A DNA stretch of 64,000 nucleotides from Roseovarius sp. A-2 (GCF_002072155.1 NZ_BDIY01000001.1:124001-188000), one strand, 5' to 3'. Positions 50,082-60,523 are shown, counted from the stretch's first letter. The notes: generated by a model not told the origin, from the sequence alone. A program made the numbers and translations.

Positions 50082-52600
50082 GTGTGAGAACAGCGGCGAA
50101 ATTCGCCCGGCGAGAGCTGCGCGGCGGCCTGCGCGGGTTTCGCATCTTCCTGGCCTGCGTGATCCTCGGTGTGGCCGCCATCGCCGCCGTCGGCACCCTG
50201 CGCGAGAGCGTGCGCGCGGGGCTTGCCGACCAGGGTGCGGCGCTTCTGGGGGGCGACGCGGAACTCGAACTGACCTACCGTTTCGCCACCGAGGCGGAGC
50301 GCGGCTGGATGGAGGGAGTGGCCCTCGACATCTCGGAGATCGTCGATTTCCGCTCCATGGTGCTCGGGCCGGACGGCACGCGCGAACTCACGCAGGTCAA
50401 GGCGGTGGATGGTGCCTATCCCCTTGACGGAGAGGTGGAAATATCCCCGGACATGCCGCTCGAGGCGGCGCTTGCCGGGGCGGCGGGCCTGCCCGGCGCG
50501 GTGATGCAGCCGCTCTTGGTCTCGCGCCTCGGGATCGGGATCGGAGATACGTTTCGCCTGGGCGAGCAGGAGTTTCGCCTGATGGCCGAACTGGTTCGCG
50601 AGCCCGACCCCTCGCGCGCGGGCTTCGGCCTCGGGCCCCGCACCATCGTCGCAGGTACGGCGCTCGACGGCTCCGGGCTGTTGTCGCCCGGTTCGCTCTT
50701 TACCTCGAAATACCGGCTGGCTCTGCCCCCCGGTACCGATCTCGCCGCGATGGAGCGCCGCGCCACCGAAGAGCTTGACGGCAGTGGCTTTCGCTGGAAC
50801 GACGCCCGCAACGCCAGCCCCCGCGTCGCCGAATTCGTAACCCGGCTCGGGGCCTTCCTCGTTCTGGTGGGCCTGTCGGGTCTTGCCGTGGGTGGCGTCG
50901 GCATCTCGGCGGCGCTGCGCAGCTATCTCGCGGCTAAGGTGCAGGTCATCGCCACCCTGCGCAGCCTCGGGGCGGATCAACGGACGATCTTCCTGACATA
51001 CTTCCTTCAGGTCGGCGTTCTGGCCATTGTGGGCATCATCGGCGGGCTGATCCTGGGCGTCGGCCTGCCGGTCCTGCTCGGGCCGTTTATCGCCGCGCGC
51101 CTGCCGGTGCCTGCGGTCTTTGCCGTCTATCCCGCCCCGATGGTCGAGGCGACGCTCTACAGCGTGCTCAGCGTGCTGATCTTCACCCTCTGGCCGCTTG
51201 CCCGCGCGCGGGAGGTGCGCGCGGCGGCGCTCTACCGCGAGGCGGCAGGCGCCCGCCACGGTTGGCCCGGCACGCCCTATGTCATCGCCACGCTGGCGCT
51301 TCTCGGCCTTTTACTGACGGCAGCGGCGCTCTTTTCCGGCAACCTGACGCTCACCCTCTGGACGGCGGGCGGGATCATCGGCGCGCTTGGCGCATTGAGC
51401 CTTGCAGCCCTTGCCGTGCAGCGCGTCGCCCGCAGCCTGCGCCCCCGTATGCGCTCCCGTCCCGCGCTCGGCTGGGCGCTCGGCGCGATCGGCGGGCCGG
51501 GCACCACGGCGGCCCCGGTCATGCTCTCGCTTGGGCTTGGCCTCACGGTGCTGGCCGCCGTCGGGCAGATCGACGGCAACCTGCGCCGCGCCATCGCCGG
51601 AGACCTGCCCGAGCGTGCGCCCTCCTTCTTCTTCGTTGATCTGCAAAAGGACCAGATGCCGTGGTTCCTCGACCGGCTGGAAAACGACCCGGGCGTCAGC
51701 CGCATCGACCACGCCCCGATGCTGCGCGGCATCATCAGCCGCATCAACGACCGCCCGGCGCGCGAGGTGGCCCCTGGGCATTGGGTGGTCGAGGGTGACC
51801 GCGCGATCAGCTATGCCGAGACGCTGCCTGCGCGCACCACCCTCACCGCAGGCGAGTGGTGGGGCACTGACTACACCGGGCAGCCGCAACTCAGCTTCGC
51901 CGCCGAAGAGGCGGCGGAAATGGGCATTGGCCTCGGCGACGAGATCACACTCAACATTCTCGGGCGCGATATCACGGCCCCCATCACCTCGCTGCGCGAG
52001 GTCGATTTCTCCAGCGTCGGTATGGGTTTCGTGATGTTGATGAACCCTTCCGCTCTCGTCGGCGCGCCGCATACCTTCATCGCCACCGTCTATGCCGACA
52101 GCCAGGACACCGAAGAAGCGATCCTTCGAGAGGTCACCGACCGCTACCCGAATGTCACCGCGATCAATGTGCGCGACGCGCTGATGCGGGTGATCGACCT
52201 GCTGGCCAGCCTCGCCTCGGCCACCTCATGGGGCGCGTCGGTGACATTGCTCACGGGCTTTCTGGTGCTGATCGGGGCGGCGGCGGCGGATGCCCGCGCG
52301 CGCACCTATGAGGCCGCGATCCTCAAGACGCTTGGCGCGGCGCGCGCGCAGATCCTCGCCAGCATCGCGCTGCGTGCCATCCTTCTGGGCACCGCCGCAG
52401 GCGGCGTGGCGCTGGCGGCGGGCATCGGCGGGGGCTGGGCGGTCAGTCATTTCGTGATGGAGACACCCTTCACGGTGATCTGGCCCTCGGCGCTCGCCAT
52501 CGTCGCGGGCGGCATTGCGGTTACGCTCATCGCCGGTCTCGTCTTTGCCCTGCGCCCGCTGCGCGCCCGCCCCGCCCGCATCCTGCGCGCCCGTGAATAG
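50078..52600 (+). CDS. ybbP: FtsX/MacB-type ABC permease, YbbP-type
   Basis: Large inner-membrane permease, 840 aa, with an N-terminal helix, a big periplasmic domain (about 45-250), a first FtsX helix block, a middle pair of helices, a second periplasmic domain and a final FtsX block with ...LKTLGAARAQILASIALRAI. The YbbP group has ten helices and differs from MacB in having two FtsX domains. It works with the YbbA ATPase encoded just before. No substrate known. A palindromic element follows the stop. Confidence 0.93.
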   Translation: MSVRTAAKFARRELRGGLRGFRIFLACVILGVAAIAAVGTLRESVRAGLADQGAALLGGDAELELTYRFATEAERGWMEGVALDISEIVDFRSMVLGPDGTRELTQVKAVDGAYPLDGEVEISPDMPLEAALAGAAGLPGAVMQPLLVSRLGIGIGDTFRLGEQEFRLMAELVREPDPSRAGFGLGPRTIVAGTALDGSGLLSPGSLFTSKYRLALPPGTDLAAMERRATEELDGSGFRWNDARNASPRVAEFVTRLGAFLVLVGLSGLAVGGVGISAALRSYLAAKVQVIATLRSLGADQRTIFLTYFLQVGVLAIVGIIGGLILGVGLPVLLGPFIAARLPVPAVFAVYPAPMVEATLYSVLSVLIFTLWPLARAREVRAAALYREAAGARHGWPGTPYVIATLALLGLLLTAAALFSGNLTLTLWTAGGIIGALGALSLAALAVQRVARSLRPRMRSRPALGWALGAIGGPGTTAAPVMLSLGLGLTVLAAVGQIDGNLRRAIAGDLPERAPSFFFVDLQKDQMPWFLDRLENDPGVSRIDHAPMLRGIISRINDRPAREVAPGHWVVEGDRAISYAETLPARTTLTAGEWWGTDYTGQPQLSFAAEEAAEMGIGLGDEITLNILGRDITAPITSLREVDFSSVGMGFVMLMNPSALVGAPHTFIATVYADSQDTEEAILREVTDRYPNVTAINVRDALMRVIDLLASLASATSWGASVTLLTGFLVLIGAAAADARARTYEAAILKTLGAARAQILASIALRAILLGTAAGGVALAAGIGGGWAVSHFVMETPFTVIWPSALAIVAGGIAVTLIAGLVFALRPLRARPARILRARE

Positions 52601-52603
52601 CCC

Positions 52604-52680
52604 CTTCTTTTTGGCAAAAGTACTCTCGGGGGTCCGGGGGTGAAACCCCCGGCGGATCGGCCGGCGTCAGCCGGTCGATC
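52604..52680. repeat. Dispersed palindromic element after ybbP
   Basis: Begins CTTCTTTTTGGCAAAAGTACTC, continues with the hairpin CCGGGGG-TGAAA-CCCCCGG (52634-52652) and a second hairpin GATCGGCCGGC-GTCA-GCCGGTCGATC (52655-52680, one G-T pair). The first part matches motifs at 1838, 13873 and 44628. It may act as a terminator for ybbP. Confidence 0.6.
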
Positions 52681-52754
52681 ATCCCGCCACCAAAGCCGAC
52701 GTTGATTTCATGCGCCCCGGCTGGCACTGCATCCGCGCATCGACAGGAGAGCCC

Positions 52755-53621
52755 ATGAGCGATTCGCTTCCCATCCCGCTATTGCCGCCGCTGACGCCCG
52801 CGCAGCAGACCGCGCTGGTCAATCTCGTGCGGCGCGCCGCGCGAGCCGAGATCATGCCGCGCTTCCGCACGGTTACCCGCGCCGAGGCCGATACCAAGTC
52901 CGGGCCGACCGATCTGGTGACCGAAGCCGACCGTCAGGCGGAGGCGATGCTGGCGCGCGGGTTGCAACGCATGTTTCCGCATGCGCTCATCGTCGGCGAA
53001 GAGGCCGTGGCCGGGAACCCAGGGCTTCGCGACGCGGTGGCCGAGGCAGAGCTTGCCTTCATCATCGACCCGGTCGATGGCACCTGGAATTTCGTCCACG
53101 GTCTGCCGCTCTTTGGTGTGATCATCGCCGTCACCCGCTTTGGCTGCCCGGTGCTGGGGCTGCTTTATGATCCGGTCTCCGACGACTGGATCATCGCCGA
53201 TGAGGCCGATCCGGCGCGCCTTGTCGCAGCGCTTGGCTCCGAGCGCCCGGTGCATGTCTCAGGCGGCGGCGATCTGGCCGATCTGCAAGGCTACATGCAT
53301 TATTATCTCATGCCGCAGGACCAGCAGGAGCGGGTCGCGCCACTGCTGCCTGCGCTGTCGCGCTGCATCGCGCTGCGTTGCTCGTGCCACGAATACCGCC
53401 TGCTGGCGCAGGGGGCGGTGGATTTCACCCTGTCCGGTGTGCTCAATCCGTGGGATCATGCGGCGGGTGTGCTGATCTGCCAGCAGGCGGGCGGCGTGGC
53501 GCGGATGCTCGACGGGCGCGACTACAACACTGCGATCACCAGGGGTTTTCTGCTCTGCGCCTCGGATCAGGCTACATGGGACCGCCTGCGCGATCACTTC
53601 GCCTGTCTTCTGGAGGACTGA
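52755..53621 (+). CDS. Inositol monophosphatase-family protein
   Basis: Mg-dependent phosphatase, 288 aa. Metal-site motifs are GPTDLVTEADRQAE, VGEEAV (Glu), DPVDGTWNFVHG (the D-P-V-D-G-T signature) and LNPWDHAAGVLICQQAGG with the last Asp. It removes phosphate from inositol phosphates, PAP or similar; related Rhodobacteraceae proteins are often annotated SuhB/CysQ-like. The start MSDSLPIP follows CAGGAGAGCCC. The stop lies 15 bp from the end of the converging smc gene. Confidence 0.92.
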   Translation: MSDSLPIPLLPPLTPAQQTALVNLVRRAARAEIMPRFRTVTRAEADTKSGPTDLVTEADRQAEAMLARGLQRMFPHALIVGEEAVAGNPGLRDAVAEAELAFIIDPVDGTWNFVHGLPLFGVIIAVTRFGCPVLGLLYDPVSDDWIIADEADPARLVAALGSERPVHVSGGGDLADLQGYMHYYLMPQDQQERVAPLLPALSRCIALRCSCHEYRLLAQGAVDFTLSGVLNPWDHAAGVLICQQAGGVARMLDGRDYNTAITRGFLLCASDQATWDRLRDHFACLLED

Positions 53622-53636
53622 CTGCCGCCCGGCGGC

Positions 53637-56600
53637 TCACGCCACCATCGCTTCGGCCTTCTTGAGATCGACCGACACAAGCTGGCTGACCCCCTGTTCG
53701 GCCATGGTCACGCCAAAGAGCCGGTCCATCCGGCTCATCGTCACGGCGTGGTGGGTGATGATCAGGAACCGCGTCTCGGTGCGGCGACACATTTCGTCCA
53801 GCAGGTCGCAAAAGCGTGTCACGTTGGCATCGTCCAGCGGCGCATCGACCTCGTCGAGCACGCAAATGGGTGCGGGATTGGCGAGGAACACCGCGAAGAT
53901 CAGCGCCAATGCGGTCAGCGTCTGCTCGCCCCCCGACAAAAGGCTCAGCGTCGACAGTTTCTTGCCCGGCGGCTGGCACATGATCTCCAGCCCCGCCTCC
54001 AGCGGGTCGTCGCTCTCGACCAGCACAAGATTGGCCTCGCCACCGCCGAAGAGATGCCGGAACAGCAGCGTGAAATTGGAATTGACCTGCTCGAAGGCGG
54101 TCAGCAGACGCTCGCGCCCCTCGCGGTTGAGGCTGGCAATCCCGCCGCGCAACGTCTTGATCGCCTCTTCCAGATCGGCCTTTTCCGTGACCAGCGTGTC
54201 GTGCTCCTCCTGCACCTCTTTGGCATCCTCCTCGGCACGCAGGTTCACCGCGCCAAGCGCATCGCGCTGCCGTTTCAGACGGTTCACATCCGCCTCGATA
54301 GCGTCGGAGCCGGGCATGGTGTCAGGATCGGCCCCAAGGCTTTCGAGCAGGGCGTCGGGCGTGGTATCCATGGCCTCGCCGATCCGCTCGGCGGCCAGAT
54401 CGCGGGTTTCGCGTGCGGCATCGACGCGCGCCTCGGCGCGCGCGCGTGCCTCGCGCGCCTCGGAGGCCTGCCGCTCGGCCTCGCGCTCATCGAGTCCGGC
54501 CTGCCGCGCCGCGCTCTCGGCGGTCGAGAGCGCCTCGGCGGCCTCGGCGCGCCTCGCCTCGCTGCGGCTGATCTCATCGCCCAGTTCGGTGCGTTTGGCG
54601 GCAAGGATCTCGGGCGTCGCACTTGCCTCGGCCAGTTCCGTCTCGGACGCCGCCTTGCGCTCCGCCAACTCCTTGCTGCGCGTCTCGGCGGTTTCCAGCC
54701 GGTGCCGCCAGCCGCTGATTTCCTTGGCGATTTCTTGGCTGCGGCGGGTCCGCCGCTCACCCTCGCGGCGTAACTCATCCGCCGTCGATCGCTTGGCCAT
54801 CATCGTCATGCGCGCCGCCTCGACGGTCATCTTGATGTCTTCGAGATCGGCGCGCGTGGCCTCCAGATCGCCCAGACCGGCCAGCCCCTTTTCGGCCTCC
54901 GCCAGCCCCTTGCGCGCCGCCATCGCCTCTTCGTCATGTCGCGTCACCGCGAGGCTTGAGGACTCGAGCCGCGATCCGGCAAGGTTGCTGTCGGCCTCGG
55001 CCCGGCTCAGCGCGCGATTGGCCTCGTTGACGGCGGCATCCGCCGCCCGGCGCGCCTCGCGCGCGGCGCGGTCCTTTTCTGTGCAGTCCGTCAGTTGATC
55101 GCGCAGCGCCTCATGCGCGCGCAGCGCCCCTTCGGCGCGCGCGGTGGCATGTTCCAGCTGCTGCTTCAACTCTTCCAGCCGGTTGAGCTGTTGCAGGCGT
55201 AGTGCTGCCGCCGAAGGCGCATCCTCGGCCCAGGCCCGGAACCCGTCCCACCGCCACAGATCGCCCTCGGTGCTGACCAGCCGCTGACCGGGTTTAAGCA
55301 TCGGCTGCAACCGCGCCGCATCCTCGGCCTCCACCAGCCCGATCTGCGACATCCGCCGCGCCAGAACCTCGGGCACTGAAACGTGGTTGGTCAGCGCCGT
55401 CACCCCCTCGGGCAGGGGCTGCGGGGTCTGGTATCCGGGCAGGATGGTCCAGCCCGACGGGCCATCGGCCCCGACCTCGGGCGCGCGCAGATCGTCGGCG
55501 AGCGCGGCACCAAGCGCCTTCTCGAAGCCTTGCTGCACCTGCAGGCGGTCCATGATCTGCCCGCCCTCGACAGTGTCGCGCTCGACCAACTTGGCGAGCG
55601 CGCCGACCTCGGCGCGCAGGGCGTTGACTTCGCCCTCGGCCTCGGAGCGCGCGGCGCGCGCCTCGGCCTCGCGGGTCTGCGCCTCGGCGCGGGCCTCGTC
55701 GGCGGCGATCAGGGCGGCCTCGGCGGCCTCTGCCGCTGCCACCGCGTCGGCCTCGGCCCGGGCGGCGGCCGCCTGATCGGTCTCTGCCTTGCGCAGTGCC
55801 TCGCGCGACCCGGTCTGTGCCGCGCGGGCGCGCTCGGCCTCGGCCTCGCTCCTGGCCTGCGTCTTGCGACAATCCTCGATCAGGCGCTGCGCCGATTGGT
55901 GCCGCGCCGAGAGCCGCGCCATGTCCTCGGTCATCTGGCTCAGATCGCTTTCGCGCTGCTGCAGCACGCGGGCGGCGTCGCGCGCCTCGTCCTGCGCGGC
56001 CTCCAGCCGGGCCTCGTGCCCCTCGGCCCCCTTGGCCAGTTCAGCCGCCTCCCAGTCGAGGCGCTTGATTGTCTCGCCCGCATCGTGGTTGAGGCCGGTT
56101 TCGCGCTCGATATCGCGTGACAGCTGCGCGATGCGCCCCTCCAGCGTCTCGATCCGGTCGCGGGCATTGGCTTCCTGTTCCGACAGGGTGTCGCGCTGCA
56201 CGGTCAGCCGTTGCAGGATCGCCCCCGCGATCGCTTCTTCCTCGCGCAGGGCAGGCAGGGCATCGTCGGCACTGGTGCGTGCGCGGGCGGCCTCGCGCGC
56301 AGCCGTTTCGGCGCGCGCCGCCGCCGTGGTGCGCTCGCGCAGTTCATCCTCGGCGCGCGCGCGCGCCTGGTCCGCCTCTTTCCAGCGCCGATAAAGCAAC
56401 AGGCCCTCGGCCAGCCGTAATTCCTCGCCGATCTGGCGATAGCGCGCCGCCTGCTTGGCCTGCCGTGCCAGTTGCGCAAGCTGGCTGGCCAGCTGCTCGA
56501 CCACGTCATCGACGCGCGTCAGGTTGGTCTCCGCCGCGCGCAGCTTCAACTCCGCCTCGTGCCGCCGCTGGTAAAGGCCGGAAATCCCCGCTGCCTCTTC

Positions 56601-57098
56601 CAGAATACGCCGCCGCGATTTCGGCTTGGCGTTGATCAGTTCCGAGATCTGCCCCTGCCGGACCAGCGCGGGCGAATGCGCACCCGTTGAGGCATCGGCA
56701 AACAGCATCTGCACGTCGCGCGCACGCACGTCCTTGGTGTTCACCTTGTACGCGCTGCCCACGTCGCGGGTGATCCGGCGCACGATCTCCAGATGATCGG
56801 CATCGTTGAACCCGGCGGGGGCGAGCCGGTCAGAATTGTCCAGATGGATGACGACCTCGGCGAAATTGCGGGCGGGTCGGGTCGCGGCCCCGGCAAAGAT
56901 GACATCCTCCATCCCGTCACCGCGCATGGCGGTCGGGCGGTTCTCGCCCATCACCCAACGCAGCGCCTCCAGCAGGTTCGACTTGCCACAGCCGTTCGGC
57001 CCCACCACCCCGGTCAGACCATCGGCGATGATCAGGTCGGTCGGGTCGACAAAGCTCTTGAAGCCGGTCAGTCGGAGTTTGGAAAACTGCACGCGCAC
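53637..57098 (-). CDS. smc: Chromosome segregation protein SMC
   Basis: Condensin ATPase of 1153 aa, a normal length. N-terminal head: Walker A GPNGCGKSN (33-41) with QGQISELINAKPKSRRRILEEAAG after it. Long Ala/Glu/Arg-rich coiled coils (about 170-500 and 650-980) flank the hinge near residues 505-640. C-terminal head: signature LSGGEQTLTALALIFA and Walker B PICVLDEVDAPLDD. It folds and segregates the chromosome; partners ScpA/ScpB are not encoded here. Very biased codons create long false frames on the opposite strand. Confidence 0.97.
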   Translation of the reverse strand: MRVQFSKLRLTGFKSFVDPTDLIIADGLTGVVGPNGCGKSNLLEALRWVMGENRPTAMRGDGMEDVIFAGAATRPARNFAEVVIHLDNSDRLAPAGFNDADHLEIVRRITRDVGSAYKVNTKDVRARDVQMLFADASTGAHSPALVRQGQISELINAKPKSRRRILEEAAGISGLYQRRHEAELKLRAAETNLTRVDDVVEQLASQLAQLARQAKQAARYRQIGEELRLAEGLLLYRRWKEADQARARAEDELRERTTAAARAETAAREAARARTSADDALPALREEEAIAGAILQRLTVQRDTLSEQEANARDRIETLEGRIAQLSRDIERETGLNHDAGETIKRLDWEAAELAKGAEGHEARLEAAQDEARDAARVLQQRESDLSQMTEDMARLSARHQSAQRLIEDCRKTQARSEAEAERARAAQTGSREALRKAETDQAAAARAEADAVAAAEAAEAALIAADEARAEAQTREAEARAARSEAEGEVNALRAEVGALAKLVERDTVEGGQIMDRLQVQQGFEKALGAALADDLRAPEVGADGPSGWTILPGYQTPQPLPEGVTALTNHVSVPEVLARRMSQIGLVEAEDAARLQPMLKPGQRLVSTEGDLWRWDGFRAWAEDAPSAAALRLQQLNRLEELKQQLEHATARAEGALRAHEALRDQLTDCTEKDRAAREARRAADAAVNEANRALSRAEADSNLAGSRLESSSLAVTRHDEEAMAARKGLAEAEKGLAGLGDLEATRADLEDIKMTVEAARMTMMAKRSTADELRREGERRTRRSQEIAKEISGWRHRLETAETRSKELAERKAASETELAEASATPEILAAKRTELGDEISRSEARRAEAAEALSTAESAARQAGLDEREAERQASEAREARARAEARVDAARETRDLAAERIGEAMDTTPDALLESLGADPDTMPGSDAIEADVNRLKRQRDALGAVNLRAEEDAKEVQEEHDTLVTEKADLEEAIKTLRGGIASLNREGRERLLTAFEQVNSNFTLLFRHLFGGGEANLVLVESDDPLEAGLEIMCQPPGKKLSTLSLLSGGEQTLTALALIFAVFLANPAPICVLDEVDAPLDDANVTRFCDLLDEMCRRTETRFLIITHHAVTMSRMDRLFGVTMAEQGVSQLVSVDLKKAEAMVA

Positions 57099-57291
57099 CT
57101 CGGGTCTGGCGATTCCATCAAGGTGGAATGTGACCAGCCCGTCGCGATTCTGTCAACGACCAACCACAGGATATGGGGCAGACAGGTCGGTTATCCACAC
57201 GATATTGCGGATTCTCGCCGGAATTGGGTCGCTTGCGCCGTGCGACGGGTCTGCTAGTGTCGCACGGGTCGTCCTGTCGGAGAGACCCCAA

Positions 57292-57765
57292 ATGCCCGCA
57301 CCCGTCACAGATACACCTTACCGCATCACCGCGGCCAACCCCAAGGAGCCGGGCGCGCGCGCATTGCTCGACGCAAGCCACGCGCTGATGCAATCGCTGT
57401 TTCCGCCCGAGGACAATTTCTTTCTCGACATCGAGGCGCTCTGCGCGCCTGATATCCGGTTTTTCGCGGCGATGGAGGGCGCGCAGTGCCTCGGCACTGG
57501 GGCGCTTGCGCTGCGCGATGGCTATGGCGAGGTGAAATCCATGTTCGTCGATGAGGCCGCGCGCGGGCGCGGGGTGGCCGACGCGATCCTGCGCCGCATC
57601 GAGGAGGAGGCGCGCCGCGAGGGGCTTGGCGCGCTGCGGCTGGAAACCGGCAAGGGACTGGACGCGGCACATCGGCTCTACGCCCGGCACGGGTTCGCCC
57701 TTTGCGGGCCGTTCGGGGCATATCCCGATGCGCCGTCGTCGGTTTTTATGGAAAAAGCGTTGTAG
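57292..57765 (+). CDS. GNAT-family N-acetyltransferase
   Basis: A 157-residue acetyltransferase. Motif A with the acetyl-CoA loop is VKSMFVDEAARGRGVADAILRRIEEEAR (R/Q-x2-G-x-A/G form), and strand beta-6/7 is LRLETGKGLDAAHRLYARHGF. It resembles the small GNATs that acetylate amino acids, peptides or antibiotics; no substrate can be read. The start ATGCCCGCA follows CGGAGAGACCCCAA; the longer upstream frame lies in antisense to smc. It is divergent from smc with about 190 bp between. Confidence 0.87.
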   Translation: MPAPVTDTPYRITAANPKEPGARALLDASHALMQSLFPPEDNFFLDIEALCAPDIRFFAAMEGAQCLGTGALALRDGYGEVKSMFVDEAARGRGVADAILRRIEEEARREGLGALRLETGKGLDAAHRLYARHGFALCGPFGAYPDAPSSVFMEKAL

Positions 57766-58024
57766 CAGATCCGGATGCGGGCAGGGGGCCTGAAGCGGTC
57801 GTTGCCGTTGTGCCCCTGCGCGGAATCAAGGGCGAAGCCCGCCGCGCATCGCCGGGCCGCCCCCGGCACGGCGATTTGGCTGCAACCTGCTCTATGCTCA
57901 GACCTTTTTCGGACTTGGCTGATATAAAGCGCTAAAAAATTGACGTTGGATCGCCGCACCGGGGCCCGTCGATGCGCGGCTCATTGCAACGACAGATCAA
58001 GGCCAATTTCAACCGTCGCCCCCT

Positions 58025-59536
58025 TCAGTCATTCACCGCCTCATCCTCCTCGACCTGCTCGATCCACTGCGCGAGTATCGAGCGCAACAAAGCCATGTCG
58101 CGGGTCTCGATCGCCTCGGACAGCGACTTGAGCGCCTTGGCAAGCTCTATCTCCGACAGGTGCCCCTCCTGCGCGCGCAGGATGCAGGGGTGTGGCGTGG
58201 TCAGCATGTCCGAGCCGATCAGCAGTTCCTCGTGCAGTTTCTCGCCGGGGCGCAGGCCGGTGATCTCGATCTCGATATCGCCGCGCGGATTGGCGGCGTC
58301 GCGCACGCTATAGCCCGAGGCCTCGATCATCCGGCGCGCGATGTCCTGAATGGCGACCGGTTTGCCCATGTCGAGCACGAAGACATCACCGTCGCGGGCG
58401 AATGACCCAGCCAGCAGCACGAGGCGCACCGCCTCGGGAATGGTCATGAAATAACGCGTCACCTCCGGATGGGTCAGCGTCACCGGCCCGCCCTGCGCGA
58501 TCTGATCGGCAAAGACAGGGATCACCGACCCCGACGAGCCCAGCACATTGCCGAAACGCACCATGGAAAACCGTGTCCTGTCCGACCGGGTGGCGAGATC
58601 CTGCACGATCATCTCGGCAAAGCGCTTGGAACCGCCCATCACCGAGGTTGGGCGCACTGCCTTGTCGGTGGAGACGAGGATGAAACGTTCCACGCCTGCC
58701 TCGCGCGCGGCATTGGCGACGGTACGGGTGCCGAGCACGTTGTTGCGCATCCCCTCGATGGCGTTCAATTCGACCAGCGGCACGTGCTTGTAGGCCGCCG
58801 CGTGCAGAACCACGTCGATCTTCTTGGCGCGCATCAGCACATTGACGAGGGCGGCGTCGCAGACCGAGCCGAGAATCGGGATGATCTCCAGTTCGGGGGC
58901 GAGGCTGCGCAATTCGCGCTCGATCTGAAACAGCACATGTTCGCCGTGATCCATCAGGATCAGGGTCTTGGGGGCGCATTGGACCAGTTGACGGCAGAGC
59001 TCCGAGCCGATCGAGCCGCCCGCGCCTGTCACGAGGATGCGCCGCCCGGAATAGACGTCGCTCACGTCCGGCAATTCGTTCTCCAGCGCGTCGCGTCCCA
59101 GAAGGGCGGCCGGGTTGACGGCACGGCCGGTGGGACGTGTCCCGCCGTCATGTCGCCGCCAGAGATGGCGTGCGCCTGAGAACAAGAGATACACGATGCC
59201 CGCCACGATGAAGAGCCGTGCGGATGGGCCGGATGGGGTGATTGCCGACACGGCCATGCCACTGAGGCTGGCGACCCCGGCCACAAGTGCGATCCTGGCC
59301 ATATCGCTGATCACGTGGCGGATCGGCGTGGCGCGGTGCAGGTCGAGCGCGCTCCCCAGCCCGCCCGCGATCAGCAGGAGCGGCACCGCCCAGAGAAGTC
59401 GCGTCCCGAGCGCCACCGGGTCTTCGACGAGCTGCGCGCCAAGGGTGACGGCCAAAAGCATCAGCCCCGCCTCGATCAGCGTGTGACGGACGCGCCCCAA
59501 GGCAGGGCGGGGCGGGTTGAGCAACCGATCGGCCAT
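58025..59536 (-). CDS. Nucleoside-diphosphate-sugar epimerase/dehydratase, CapD/WbpM family (short membrane domain)
   Basis: A 503-residue inner-membrane enzyme that makes deoxy-sugar precursors (UDP-GlcNAc 4,6-dehydratase type). Four or so N-terminal helices (about 15-125) are followed by the SDR domain. The NAD motif is VTGAGGSIGSELC, then HAAAYKHVPLVE and the modified active site LVSTDKAVRPTSVMGGSKRF, in which Met replaces the usual Tyr (MxxxK). The N-terminal cytoplasmic Rossmann domain of full-length CapD is absent. Start chosen at the ATG after GGAGAGGACC, since the codon before it in frame is a GTG inside the ribosome site. Fits extracellular polysaccharide genes nearby. Confidence 0.92.
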   Translation of the reverse strand: MADRLLNPPRPALGRVRHTLIEAGLMLLAVTLGAQLVEDPVALGTRLLWAVPLLLIAGGLGSALDLHRATPIRHVISDMARIALVAGVASLSGMAVSAITPSGPSARLFIVAGIVYLLFSGARHLWRRHDGGTRPTGRAVNPAALLGRDALENELPDVSDVYSGRRILVTGAGGSIGSELCRQLVQCAPKTLILMDHGEHVLFQIERELRSLAPELEIIPILGSVCDAALVNVLMRAKKIDVVLHAAAYKHVPLVELNAIEGMRNNVLGTRTVANAAREAGVERFILVSTDKAVRPTSVMGGSKRFAEMIVQDLATRSDRTRFSMVRFGNVLGSSGSVIPVFADQIAQGGPVTLTHPEVTRYFMTIPEAVRLVLLAGSFARDGDVFVLDMGKPVAIQDIARRMIEASGYSVRDAANPRGDIEIEITGLRPGEKLHEELLIGSDMLTTPHPCILRAQEGHLSEIELAKALKSLSEAIETRDMALLRSILAQWIEQVEEDEAVND

Positions 59537-59686
59537 GGTCCTCTCCACTCGAAGGGCCGCGCGTGTCGCGAGGCCGTTGTCCTACAATAGCTGTCACGGG
59601 TGTGTCTGGGCAATGGTCATCACCACGGCGTGACCGGATCGGGCGCGGGCGTGAAGTGACCGGTTACGATTTCAGCAGCATGCACG

Positions 59687-60523
59687 TTACCCGGCGTCGC
59701 GCGCGCCCTGCCAGTCCTTCACCATTTGCGCGGGCGTGATGTTGCGCAGCGCGCCGGGCAGGAGCCGGGACAGCCGGTCGGTGTCGAGCGACACCTCGGC
59801 CTGCGCCTCGGGCGGGGCGGTGCGCCAGGTAACCCGGCAACCCGCTACGCGTGCGAGATCCTCCATGGCCACCGGTTCGGGTGCCGCCACATTGAGGATG
59901 TCGGGAAGGTCGCCCTCGGGCAGGCGGGCCAGTCCGGCCAGCACCCGCGCCAGATCGCCCGGCGCGACATAGCTGCGTCGCGGCCCGCGGCCATCCACAA
60001 ACCGGTCGAGCGTGACGCCGCGCGCGGGATCGGCCAACGCCGGTGCGAGGCTGTCGGCCCCCACCACGTTGGCCAGGCGCAGGATGACGTGGTGCAATCC
60101 GTCGGGCGGCAGCGCGCCGATGGCGTGTTCCATCTCCAGCTTGGACAGGCCGTAGGCGTTGACCGGCGCGGGTTTGCCGGTCTCGTGCATATCGCGGCCC
60201 GGGCCATAGATCGCGGCGGTGGACAGGTGCAGCACCCGCCCCGCCCCGCAGGCATGGGCCAGCCGCACACCCTGCGCCACCAGTGCCACGTTCTGCGCGA
60301 GGGTCTGCGCATCCCCCGTCGTCCGGCCCCAGAGGGCGATCACCGCACTGCAGGGCGGACATTCCGGTAAGGCGACATCCGGCGACCAGCACAGGTCAGC
60401 GGGCGGAAGACGTGACAGCCAGATCGGCCGACACGCCCCAGCCCTCGGCCAGACCTTGCGGAGCAACCGACCAAGGCGTCCGTTTGCGCCTGTCAGAAGG
60501 CAGGACGGACCGGGATTGGGCAT
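59687..60523 (-). CDS. NAD-dependent epimerase/dehydratase family protein
   Basis: A 278-residue SDR-extended enzyme of nucleotide-sugar metabolism. The cofactor motif is LLTGANGRLGRLLRK. The active site is Ser/Thr in HLSTAAIYG with Tyr and Lys in YGLSKLEME, and the substrate part has RLANVVGA. The start MPNPGPS follows CCGGAGGACAC; an earlier in-frame ATG lacks such a site. Together with the CapD-type gene downstream and the Wza-like gene divergent from it, this suggests a small polysaccharide gene set. Confidence 0.87.
   Translation of the reverse strand: MPNPGPSCLLTGANGRLGRLLRKVWPRAGACRPIWLSRLPPADLCWSPDVALPECPPCSAVIALWGRTTGDAQTLAQNVALVAQGVRLAHACGAGRVLHLSTAAIYGPGRDMHETGKPAPVNAYGLSKLEMEHAIGALPPDGLHHVILRLANVVGADSLAPALADPARGVTLDRFVDGRGPRRSYVAPGDLARVLAGLARLPEGDLPDILNVAAPEPVAMEDLARVAGCRVTWRTAPPEAQAEVSLDTDRLSRLLPGALRNITPAQMVKDWQGARDAG

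Noticed and set aside
53662-55098. 478-codon Ser/Ala/Arg-rich frame opposite smc
   Set aside because: Arises from the biased GCC/GAG codons of the SMC coiled coil; not protein-like.
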